Shown here piece after piece: positions 6,467 to 11,950 of a stretch of 11,950 nucleotides of DNA (position 1 is the first letter of the stretch; every line of letters starts with the position of its first letter). Under the pieces are notes generated by a model that did no database searches, was not told where the DNA came from, and worked only from the letters and a program-made list of their open reading frames with translations. Source of the stretch: an uncultured Bacillaceae bacterium (GTDB taxonomy: Bacteria > Bacillota > Bacilli > Bacillales > Pradoshiaceae); NCBI GenBank assembly GCA_904501845.1, contig CAJGCH010000070.1, positions 1-11,950 of the forward strand, written 5' to 3'. Both the position numbers and the translations under genes were made by a program.

Positions 6467-7198
6467 ATGTCCAGACAAACAGGCACCATCATCGACAAGA
6501 TTTTTTATAGCGAAGCTTTGAAGGAAGAGGTTCCTCTTCTTATCTACCTTCCGCAAACATTCTCCCCGCTCTATAAATATTCCCTGCTCATTGCTCAGGA
6601 CGGTAAGGATTATTTCCAAATGGGCAAAATCGGAAGAGTGGCAGACCGTTTGCTTGAAAAAGGGAAAATAGAGAATATTATCATTGTCGGAATACCATAT
6701 CGAAGCAGCGAGGACAGATGGGAGAAATATTATCCTGATGGGGAGAAATTCGAAGCATATAAGCGATTCCTTGCACGCGAGCTGCTTCCATATTTAGAGG
6801 AGGAATATCCTACCTACCAAATAGGAATGGGCCGAGCTCTGATCGGCGACTCCCTTGGGGCGACCGTATCATTGATGACAGCCCTCGATTATCCGCATAC
6901 TTTTGGCAAGGCGGCTCTTCATTCACCACTTGTCAATGAGACAGTAATTGAAGCTGTTGAACAGTTTTCTTATCCGCATCTAATGCGCATCTACCATATA
7001 ATCGGCAATAAGGAAACAGCCGTACAAACGACTAGAAAGGATGTTCTCGATTTCCTGTCATCCAACAGAGAATTGAATCTAGTTATGGAGAGTCAAGGGT
7101 TTCCCTCTTTCTATGAAGAAATCGATGGCGGGGATCATACTTGGCGGTCCTGGCAAGCTGACATGGAACGCACGCTTCTTTGGCTGTTCGGTAAATAA
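6467..7198 (+). CDS. yjcH: Alpha/beta-hydrolase esterase YjcH (esterase D/Fes-like)
   Basis: A 243-residue putative esterase (PF00756 type). The nucleophile elbow GDSLG is at 127-131 with Ser129. HSPLVNE (152-158) follows, and the catalytic His is likely His224 in GGDHTW; the acidic residue probably lies around 179-195 but cannot be pinned down by eye. There is no signal peptide, so it is cytosolic. The ATG follows GAGGTG by six bases; an ATG four bases earlier belongs to another frame. It is the first gene of a yjcH-yjcG-yjcF cluster that matches the Bacillus subtilis neighbourhood. The 74-base gap to yjcG carries a promoter, so the three genes are not one simple transcript. Substrate unknown; ferri-siderophore or other ester hydrolysis are family possibilities only. 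Confidence 0.87.
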   Translation: MSRQTGTIIDKIFYSEALKEEVPLLIYLPQTFSPLYKYSLLIAQDGKDYFQMGKIGRVADRLLEKGKIENIIIVGIPYRSSEDRWEKYYPDGEKFEAYKRFLARELLPYLEEEYPTYQIGMGRALIGDSLGATVSLMTALDYPHTFGKAALHSPLVNETVIEAVEQFSYPHLMRIYHIIGNKETAVQTTRKDVLDFLSSNRELNLVMESQGFPSFYEEIDGGDHTWRSWQADMERTLLWLFGK

Positions 7199-7224
7199 CC
7201 TGAATAGTGAATACTTTAAACTTT

Positions 7225-7233
7225 TGCTATAAT
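7225..7233 (+). promoter_or_regulatory. Extended -10 promoter of yjcG-yjcF
   Basis: TGCTATAAT lies 27 bases after the yjcH stop. No good -35 is seen at 16-18 bases. A leader of about 30 bases would carry GGGGAGGT before yjcG. It allows yjcG-yjcF expression apart from yjcH. Confidence 0.6.
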
Positions 7234-7272
7234 ATAGTCACCTTATAATTAACCATTCGGGGAGGTACGATT

Positions 7273-7788
7273 ATGAACTTTGGCATTGCCATATTTCCTT
7301 CTAAAAAACTTCAAGACTTAGCGAATTCCTATCGAAAACGCTATGATGCACACTACAAACTAATTCCGCCGCACGTCACGCTTAAGTCAACCTTTTCATC
7401 CACCGAAGAAGACATCAAACGAATTTCTGCCATACTAAAAGACGTTTCAAAGGCCTATGAACCATTCACACTTAAGGTTTTAAAGGTTAGCACCTTTCAG
7501 CCAATCAATAATGTCATTTATTTAAAAATCGACCCGAATGAAGAGTTGGTCAGACTTCACGAAGCCCTTCACACGGAGGAGCTCGGCAAGGAAAAACCTT
7601 ACACATTCATTCCGCATTTAACGATTGGCCAAGACTTACCCGATAAAGAAATGAATGATGTGCTCGGCCAATTAAGCTTAATGAAATTTGAACATGAAGA
7701 AATCATTGACCGTTTCCATCTCCTATATCAGCTTGAAAATGGGACGTGGACGGTTTATGAAACATTTTTACTTGGAAAGGATTTCTAA
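7273..7788 (+). CDS. yjcG: YjcG, 2H phosphoesterase / 2'-5' RNA ligase-like protein
   Basis: A 171-residue member of the 2H phosphoesterase superfamily (LigT/2'-5' RNA ligase-like). The two catalytic H-x-T motifs are both present: HVT at 34-36 and HLT at 115-117, with the expected spacing of about 80 residues. The family acts on 2',3'-cyclic phosphates or 2'-5' linkages in RNA or nucleotides; the substrate of YjcG itself is not known to me. GGAGG at 7261-7265 is seven bases before the ATG. Its stop is three bases from yjcF, so the two are surely co-translated. The sequence is intact and of normal length. Confidence 0.92.
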   Translation: MNFGIAIFPSKKLQDLANSYRKRYDAHYKLIPPHVTLKSTFSSTEEDIKRISAILKDVSKAYEPFTLKVLKVSTFQPINNVIYLKIDPNEELVRLHEALHTEELGKEKPYTFIPHLTIGQDLPDKEMNDVLGQLSLMKFEHEEIIDRFHLLYQLENGTWTVYETFLLGKDF

Positions 7789-7791
7789 AGA

Positions 7792-8217
7792 ATGAACATC
7801 ATGATTGTCACAAACGAAGAAGAATTACAGCAGGCTTACCAAGTTCGGAAAACCGTTTTTGTTGAGGAACAGAATGTACCAATCGAAGAAGAGATCGACC
7901 ACCTAGAGGGAGAATCCACCCATTTCCTCGTCAAAAATGAGAACCATGAACCAATCGGCGCCGGCCGCTTCCGGGTTGTTGATGGCTACGGAAAGGTTGA
8001 ACGTATTTGTGTGTTGGCTGAAGCACGTAAATCAGGTGCTGGGCGGGCTTTAATGGAATTCATCGAGCAGTACGCCCTTTCACAGGAGATTGAGATTACA
8101 AAGCTCAATGCACAGGTACAAGCCATCCCGTTCTATGAATCTCTCGGCTACGCCGTCATCTCAGATGAATTCCTGGATGCCGGCATTCCGCATCGAACCA
8201 TGAAAAAACGAATTTAA
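7792..8217 (+). CDS. yjcF: YjcF, GNAT-family N-acetyltransferase
   Basis: A 141-residue GNAT protein. The N-terminal VRKTVFVEEQNVP block (17-29) and the C-terminal FYESLGYAVISDEFLDAGIP segment are typical of the ElaA/YjcF branch. The acetyl-CoA loop is around GRVERICVL...EARKSGAGRALM, with R-x-x-G-x-G/A-like spacing. It should acetylate an amine on a small molecule or protein; the substrate is unknown. The start at 7792 matches the length expected relative to the NEE block of the family; AAAGG about eleven bases upstream is a modest ribosome binding site. It is coupled to yjcG (three-base gap) and ends at a strong terminator. Confidence 0.9.
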   Translation: MNIMIVTNEEELQQAYQVRKTVFVEEQNVPIEEEIDHLEGESTHFLVKNENHEPIGAGRFRVVDGYGKVERICVLAEARKSGAGRALMEFIEQYALSQEIEITKLNAQVQAIPFYESLGYAVISDEFLDAGIPHRTMKKRI

Positions 8218-8224
8218 CAAACAA

Positions 8225-8266
8225 GAGGCAGCATCCACAAAAATGGATTGCTGCCTCTCCTTATTT
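8225..8266. terminator. Terminator after yjcF, usable from both directions
   Basis: GAGGCAGCA (8225-8233) pairs with TGCTGCCTC (8249-8257). A further TCC/GGA pairing lies inside with one bulged base. The plus-strand tail is TCCTTATTT. The minus-strand side is followed by TTGTTTGTT, so it can also serve the small minus-strand ORF at 8293-8395. Confidence 0.85.
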
Positions 8267-8292
8267 AACCAATAAAGCCTCTTTTCGAATGC

Positions 8293-8395
8293 CTAAATTC
8301 CCAAGGCCTTAACCTCACTCATTGTACGATTAACCGTTTCAGCGGATGTTTGCCTTCTGTCCCTGTTTTCATAACAACCCTCGCGCTTTTCGCAT
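8293..8395 (-). pseudogene. Small minus-strand ORF, apparently frameshifted (about 33 aa if repaired)
   Basis: In the yjcF-yjcD gap a minus-strand frame ends at TAG (8293-8295) with CYENRDRRQTSAETVNRTM followed by SEVKALGI. It is hydrophilic, well composed and protein-like. That frame has no ATG, GTG or TTG downstream of its last upstream stop. An ATG at 8395 with AAGAGGGG ten bases upstream begins MRKARG in the next frame, and skipping one T in GGGTTGTTATG would join it to CYENRD. A TATAAT on the minus strand at 8440-8445 and the terminator at 8225-8266 would complete a gene. It could be a real small protein broken by one indel, a sequencing error, or chance. I do not recognise it. Confidence 0.35.
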
Positions 8396-8492
8396 GAAAC
8401 CCTTACCCCTCTTTGTAAAATATCCTTCGTTTTGTTAAGATTATACTTGTCTGTCGAACGACAATAATGATAAAAAATGAGGAATAGGTAAT

Positions 8493-10802
8493 ATGAAAAC
8501 AGCTTATTGGAAGAATGAATATATTACATTAGAGCATTGGCCAAAAGAGGCTTATACACGTGTTCATGAAGCTGGTAAGAACGGAGAACTGCATTGTTCC
8601 TCATGCCATCAGGCCGTATATTTTTATTTGGGAATCCATGAGGAGCCCCATTTCATTCATAAAGACCCATCTGTCCCACCTTGCAAAGAGAAGCCTAAAA
8701 TAAAAAAGCCTGCTGAAGTGTCAGCAGATGCTGTAGAATTTGGCGGGTTCCGCCTCCCGCAGTCAAGGTCCATAACCGCAAATGATGAGGAGAAGGAAAG
8801 TGATTGGCTATCTCCCTATCACATTAGGAACCTGCCACCTTTCGTACTGTCAGCCACAAACCGCCAATCCAGCCAGCACCCATTCGCTGCGACCTTAAAA
8901 GAACATGGCTGGACACTTGACGAGGAACAAGCAATGGCAGTTACAACAGATGCGCGCCATTTGCTTGTTCTGGCTGGTGCTGGAAGCGGAAAGACGCGTG
9001 TACTTACATCACGCACGGCCTTTCTCCTGCTTGAGAAAGAGGTCAACCCAAAATCCGTCATGCTTGTCACCTTTACCTCCAAGGCAGCTCTTGAGATGAA
9101 AGAACGGCTGAAGCTAATGCCAGGAATGGGTCCTTCTGCTCTGCAGCAATTATATACAGGTACTTTCCATGCCATTTTTTACCGAATCCTTATGCACCAT
9201 GACCCTCACAAATGGCATTCTGCGAAATTAATTAAATTTGACGGCGAAAAAGAATATATTCTTAAAATGGCAGCTTCCGAGCTTGGAATCGATGAGCGCG
9301 AATTTGCCTTTGACGCGTGTATCCAGCAGATCGGCAAATGGAAGAATGACTTATATATGCCGAATGATGTAAGACCAGACGGGGATTTCGAGCATTCTGC
9401 CTTAGAGCTGTACAAGAAATATGAGCAATATAAGGAAACGCACGATAAATTTGATTTTGATGATATGCAGACTGGGTGCTACACTCTCCTAAAATCTGAT
9501 CCAGCTCTGCTTAACGCTTATCAAAACCGATTCCGTTATTTCCTGATTGATGAATTTCAAGATATTAATAGAGTGCAATATGAAATTATGCGATTGTTGA
9601 CGGACAAAGCAGAGCATGTCTGCTTTGTCGGCGATGACGACCAGGCCATATATTCATTTCGAGGAAGCGACTCTTCTTTTCTTTTGAATTTATCGCTCGA
9701 CTTCCCTGATCTCGAAACAGTCTATTTGGCTGCCAATTACCGTTCAGGTCATAAAATCGTCCAGACCGCCAATCAAATTATTGCCCAGAACCATGTGCGC
9801 ACACCGAAGAAAATGAGAGCTCTTCATGATCATTCACCCGCTCCTGTACTTTTTTATCCGCATGATGAAGAGATGGAAAGTGTTATGATTATGACCGATA
9901 TCATGGAGAAAATCCGGAATGGGGCTTCACCAAATGATTTTGCGATCCTATACCGCACGAATGTGATGAGTCGCGCAATCTTTGAACGGCTAGCCGTCTC
10001 CAGCCTTCCTTTCAGGGTCGATGCGGACTATGATTCTTTCTATAACCGCAGAGCCGTCAAAGGCATCCTCGCCTTCTTGAAGGCAAGCCTTAATCCAGAT
10101 GACCCAAGCATGTTAAACGATTTGCTTCCGCCCCTTTATTTGCGGAAAACAGCCGTTCAGGATGCAAAAGCGTTATCCATTCTAAATGACTGCACCTTGC
10201 TTGAAGCATTGGCTCATATTGGAGGATTAAAGCCATTCCAAAAGAAGACAATTGAAAAGGCTATATCCATTATCGGTACATTAAAGAATATCCGCCCGGA
10301 TATCGCAGTTGAAACCATTGAAAAGGAATTAGGATTCCAAAATTATTTGAAAAAGCGCGGCAATGAGGGCAACAAAATGGACAAGGGTTCTGATGAAATC
10401 AAGGATGTAAAGGTCGCAGCAGGCAAATTCAACTCTGTACAGGAGTTTGTCGACCATGCGACTCATATGGTTGCTATGTCCAAGGAAGTAAAGAAACGCT
10501 CAAAAACAGAACCATTTGCTATTCAGCTTGGCACCATACACCGTTCAAAAGGATTGGAGTATAAATATGTATACCTATTAGGGTGCGTAGAAGGCTGCAT
10601 GCCGCATGATTATGCGCTTGAAGCATGGCGTGAAGGGGACAGAAAGCCACTTGAAGAAGAGCGGCGCCTCCTTTATGTAGCCGTTACACGGGCACGCTCT
10701 GAGCTATACATGTCAGTCTCCGCAAAAAGACGAGGCAAAACAGCCAGGCCTTCCCGATTCTTAAACAATCTGAAAAAAGGAGCTCCCTTGGCCGCAAAAT
10801 AA
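8493..10802 (+). CDS. yjcD: YjcD, UvrD/Rep-type superfamily 1 DNA helicase with N-terminal CxxC segment
   Basis: A 769-residue ATP-dependent 3'-5' DNA helicase of the UvrD/Rep/PcrA superfamily. Motifs run in order: Q-motif Gln146 (LDEEQAMAV), Walker A AGAGSGKT (161-168), motif Ia VTFTSKAALEMKER (192-205), TGTFH (222-226), motif II LIDEFQD (351-357), motif III VGDDDQAIYSFRG (379-391), motif IV YLAANYRS (411-418), motif V TIHRSKGLEY (681-690) and motif VI EERRLLYVAVTRAR (722-735). All are intact. Residues 1-120 are an added region with Cys35, Cys38, His53, His56 and Cys64 (HCSSCH...EPHFIH), like the CoiA N-terminal zinc-binding segment. ATG 8493 follows GAGGA by nine bases. It faces spoVIF across a shared gap, as in Bacillus subtilis. 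The exact DNA transaction is not known. Confidence 0.93.
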   Translation: MKTAYWKNEYITLEHWPKEAYTRVHEAGKNGELHCSSCHQAVYFYLGIHEEPHFIHKDPSVPPCKEKPKIKKPAEVSADAVEFGGFRLPQSRSITANDEEKESDWLSPYHIRNLPPFVLSATNRQSSQHPFAATLKEHGWTLDEEQAMAVTTDARHLLVLAGAGSGKTRVLTSRTAFLLLEKEVNPKSVMLVTFTSKAALEMKERLKLMPGMGPSALQQLYTGTFHAIFYRILMHHDPHKWHSAKLIKFDGEKEYILKMAASELGIDEREFAFDACIQQIGKWKNDLYMPNDVRPDGDFEHSALELYKKYEQYKETHDKFDFDDMQTGCYTLLKSDPALLNAYQNRFRYFLIDEFQDINRVQYEIMRLLTDKAEHVCFVGDDDQAIYSFRGSDSSFLLNLSLDFPDLETVYLAANYRSGHKIVQTANQIIAQNHVRTPKKMRALHDHSPAPVLFYPHDEEMESVMIMTDIMEKIRNGASPNDFAILYRTNVMSRAIFERLAVSSLPFRVDADYDSFYNRRAVKGILAFLKASLNPDDPSMLNDLLPPLYLRKTAVQDAKALSILNDCTLLEALAHIGGLKPFQKKTIEKAISIIGTLKNIRPDIAVETIEKELGFQNYLKKRGNEGNKMDKGSDEIKDVKVAAGKFNSVQEFVDHATHMVAMSKEVKKRSKTEPFAIQLGTIHRSKGLEYKYVYLLGCVEGCMPHDYALEAWREGDRKPLEEERRLLYVAVTRARSELYMSVSAKRRGKTARPSRFLNNLKKGAPLAAK

Positions 10803-10861
10803 GGATCAACCCTATGTATCCCGAATCATTCCGGAAAATCGCGGGTGATTTCCAAACAAGC

Positions 10862-10890
10862 GGAAGGAAGAGCTCCTTCCCTTTTATTTT
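10862..10890 (+). terminator. Terminator of yjcD in the convergent gap with spoVIF
   Basis: GGAAGGA (10862-10868) pairs with TCCTTCC (10874-10880), followed by CTTTTATTTTTT. The T tract runs into the stop codon of spoVIF (10884-10886), so the two genes are packed tail to tail. Confidence 0.85.
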
Positions 10891-11138
10891 TTATTCATCA
10901 TGTTGGCAATTGTGTTAAAATCAAGCGATTTACCATCCTTGATGATGGAATTGACCAGCTGATCCTCCATCTCTTGCGGAACCGGCTTATTAGCAATTTG
11001 AGATACTTTCTTAATGACGGAACGAACCGTTTTCTCATCCTTGAAATTTGCGTTCTGCAGGGAATTAGCTAAGTCCATTATATCTTTCATGTTGACGCCT
11101 GTTTTCTTCTCCATATTTTTAAAGAACCCGTTATCCAT
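10884..11138 (-). CDS. spoVIF: Stage VI sporulation protein F
   Basis: An 84-residue protein matching SpoVIF (YjcC), which is needed for proper spore coat assembly and spore resistance in Bacillus subtilis. The start MDNGFFKNMEKKTGVNMKDI and the tail LDFNTIANMMNKK are characteristic, and the whole protein is hydrophilic and helical. The position next to and convergent with yjcD is the conserved arrangement. A strong AAGGAGG lies seven bases before the ATG. A 12-base palindrome (CATCATATGATG) at 11164-11175 lies in the leader or promoter zone. A late mother-cell promoter is expected but could not be fixed with certainty. Confidence 0.93.
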   Translation of the reverse strand: MDNGFFKNMEKKTGVNMKDIMDLANSLQNANFKDEKTVRSVIKKVSQIANKPVPQEMEDQLVNSIIKDGKSLDFNTIANMMNKK

Positions 11139-11163
11139 ATTTCAGCCTCCTTCTCGATAATGC

Positions 11164-11175
11164 CATCATATGATG
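11164..11175. promoter_or_regulatory. Palindrome CATCATATGATG upstream of spoVIF
   Basis: A perfect 12-base palindrome lies 26-37 bases upstream of the spoVIF ATG. It contains a CATA core like the -10 of SigE/SigK promoters on the minus strand, but the TA at the far end is missing. It may be a promoter element, an operator or chance. Confidence 0.3.
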
Positions 11176-11210
11176 ACCTGCCTGAAGATGTGTATGGGAA
11201 TTACCCCATT

Positions 11211-11245
11211 AAAAAAAGGGATCCAGCAAGCTGAATCCCCTTTTT
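11211..11245. terminator. Terminator of yjcZ, bidirectional
   Basis: AAAAAAAGGGATCCAGC (11211-11227) pairs with GCTGAATCCCCTTTTT (11230-11245), with a C-A mismatch and one bulge. A and T tracts at the base make it active in both directions. It lies about 50 bases beyond the yjcZ stop and separates it from spoVIF. Confidence 0.85.
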
Positions 11246-11296
11246 CCTTGTCAGTAAAGAGTGCTACCATGCTCCTCTTTATAAACCAACTTCACA

Positions 11297-11467
11297 TTAG
11301 CAGAAGCTAGCTCCAACAATTACCAAAAGAATGAAGAGAACAACGATTAGCACGAAAGTTGAACCATAACCGCTACCGCCGCCGTATCCACCGCCGCCAT
11401 AGCCGCCGCAGCCGCCGCCGTATCCGCCGCCGCCATAACCGCCGCCGTATCCGTAACATCCAAACAT
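11297..11467 (-). CDS. yjcZ: YjcZ-family sporulation protein, tiny Gly/Tyr-rich membrane peptide
   Basis: A 56-residue protein. Residues 1-36 are almost only Gly and Tyr with a few Cys (GCYGYGGGYGGGGYGGG...), and residues 37-56 form one C-terminal membrane segment (FVLIVVLFILLVIVGASFC). This is the YjcZ/'tiny TM bacill' family seen in Bacillus spores. ATG 11467 is chosen because GAGGTG lies six bases upstream. The longer reading from 11500 would begin inside the -10 of the SigK-like promoter at 11500-11527 and is rejected. Its likely place is the spore coat or a spore membrane; the molecular role is unknown. The glycine codons repeat strongly, so the region is a risk for length variation. Confidence 0.9.
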   Translation of the reverse strand: MFGCYGYGGGYGGGGYGGGCGGYGGGGYGGGSGYGSTFVLIVVLFILLVIVGASFC

Positions 11468-11499
11468 GTAAGTCACCTCGCTTTCGCTTAGTACACTCA

Positions 11500-11527
11500 T
11501 AACATATGAGAAAAGCGGTCCCGCTGT
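11500..11527 (-). promoter_or_regulatory. SigK-like promoter of yjcZ
   Basis: The minus strand reads CATATGTTA at 11508-11500, a full match to the CATAnnnTA -10 of SigK. An AC dinucleotide (11527-11526) lies 17 bases upstream as the short -35. The distance to the ATG at 11467 is about 33 bases. This predicts late, mother-cell-specific transcription, as expected for a coat-associated peptide. Confidence 0.6.
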
Positions 11528-11570
11528 TTGGGCTAACGAACAGCTTCATAAACCTATTTTAGTTTAGTTC

Positions 11571-11599
11571 TTGTCTGACCATGAGTCATCCACTACAAT
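11571..11599 (+). promoter_or_regulatory. SigA-type promoter of the terminal GNAT gene
   Basis: TTGTCT (11571-11576) and TACAAT (11594-11599) are separated by 17 bases. Transcription would start about 28 bases before the ATG. Confidence 0.6.
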
Positions 11600-11632
11600 A
11601 AAAGTAAACACACAGCAAAGGTTGAGACTACT

Positions 11633-11950
11633 ATGTCAATGGAATGGAAAGAATTAGACCTCAATAATTCCGATTCACTCTTTACAGAAGCACTCCACTT
11701 ATATGATTTATCTTTCCCTGATGAAGTTCGTGAAAGCCATGACCTTTTCCGCCGCAGTATAGCGTTAAGCTCAAGGGAGAATAAATATCACTTTCTCGTT
11801 GGCCTTGAGAATGGCAAGGTAATTTCATTGGCGACAGCACATTATTTCGCTAAAGCTAATTTTGGATACATTGTTTATTTGGCTGCCCATCCCGATAAAC
11901 GAGGTGCCGGCTTAGGAAAGAAAACCATTCAGGAAATCGAAAGACGGCTC
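11633..11950 (+). CDS. GNAT-family N-acetyltransferase (3' truncated by window end)
   Basis: The first 106 codons of an acetyltransferase, open to the edge. The GNAT motif A is visible as LAAHPDKRGAGLGKKTI (about residues 84-100), with the R/K-x-x-G-x-G acetyl-CoA loop RGAGLG. Before it come the strand FGYIVYLAAHP and the helix FTEALHLYDLSFPDEVRES at the N-terminus. It is not closely similar to YjcF by eye. ATG 11633 is preceded by AAAGG about eleven bases upstream; an internal ATG two codons on is less likely. Substrate unknown. It is divergent from yjcZ and has its own promoter at 11571-11599. Confidence 0.85.
   Translation, partial: MSMEWKELDLNNSDSLFTEALHLYDLSFPDEVRESHDLFRRSIALSSRENKYHFLVGLENGKVISLATAHYFAKANFGYIVYLAAHPDKRGAGLGKKTIQEIERRL

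Noticed and set aside
6313..6510. Plus-strand ORF of 65 codons upstream of yjcH
   Set aside because: It starts within the yutG-like gene, runs through both promoters and overlaps the start of yjcH in another frame, so it is a shadow.
8446..8470. LexA/DinR SOS operator upstream of yjcD
   Set aside because: Only one half-site (CGAAC) is present; the GTTCG partner at the required spacing is missing. The TGTCG/CGACA inverted repeat around it does not fit the LexA consensus.
11340..11460. Glycine-codon repeats taken as a CRISPR or DNA tandem repeat array
   Set aside because: The repetition follows GGY/GGC glycine and TAC/TAT tyrosine codons of the yjcZ reading frame. There are no uniform repeat and spacer units.
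11468..11500. Eleven extra N-terminal residues for YjcZ
   Set aside because: The ATG at 11500 overlaps the -10 of the SigK-like promoter, and the GAGGTG site fits the ATG at 11467.

Overview
The window reads as chromosomal DNA from an endospore-forming member of the Bacillaceae. The evidence is a spore coat CotF-like gene, spoVIF, a tiny Gly/Tyr-rich YjcZ-type sporulation protein behind a SigK-like promoter, and a block orthologous to the Bacillus subtilis yjcH-yjcG-yjcF-yjcD-spoVIF neighbourhood. Ribosome binding sites are strong and Gram-positive (AAGGAGG, GAGGTG). Many promoters depend on an extended -10 (TGnTATAAT). No rRNA, tRNA, CRISPR array or intact mobile element is visible.

Layout. 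Positions 1-121 hold the last 39 codons of an unrecognised plus-strand gene and its terminator. Positions 155-729 have no convincing gene; they are AT-rich, full of hairpins, and may be debris of an old insertion. Positions 730-3435 are a minus-strand operon: two adjacent, translationally coupled RimK-like ATP-grasp ligases (2536-3435, then 1685-2539), followed by a YfhF/SDR39U1-type NAD(P)-binding protein (730-1644). Divergent from it is a YqcI/YcgG (FPC/CPF motif) gene, a family that includes the haem-dependent N-hydroxylase GntA. Positions 4404-6333 hold three separately terminated minus-strand genes: an SRAP abasic-site DNA-protein crosslinking protein, a CotF-like coat protein and a PgpA/LtrC-like (YutG) protein.

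Positions 6467-8217 hold the yjcH (esterase), yjcG (2H phosphoesterase) and yjcF (GNAT) cluster on the plus strand. After a 275-base gap comes yjcD, a UvrD/Rep-type helicase with an unusual N-terminal Cys/His zinc-finger-like segment resembling the CoiA N-terminus. The gap carries a small minus-strand ORF that looks frameshifted. The convergent spoVIF and the minus-strand yjcZ follow, and the window ends inside a plus-strand GNAT acetyltransferase.

How the genes work together. SRAP and YjcD suggest DNA repair or processing, and CotF-like, SpoVIF and YjcZ belong to spore formation. The least explained unit is the ATP-grasp pair with the SDR protein, opposite the YqcI/YcgG gene. It has the parts of a small peptide or amino-acid modification pathway, but its substrate cannot be read from the sequence. 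It is the best candidate here for an undescribed system, and that is an inference only.
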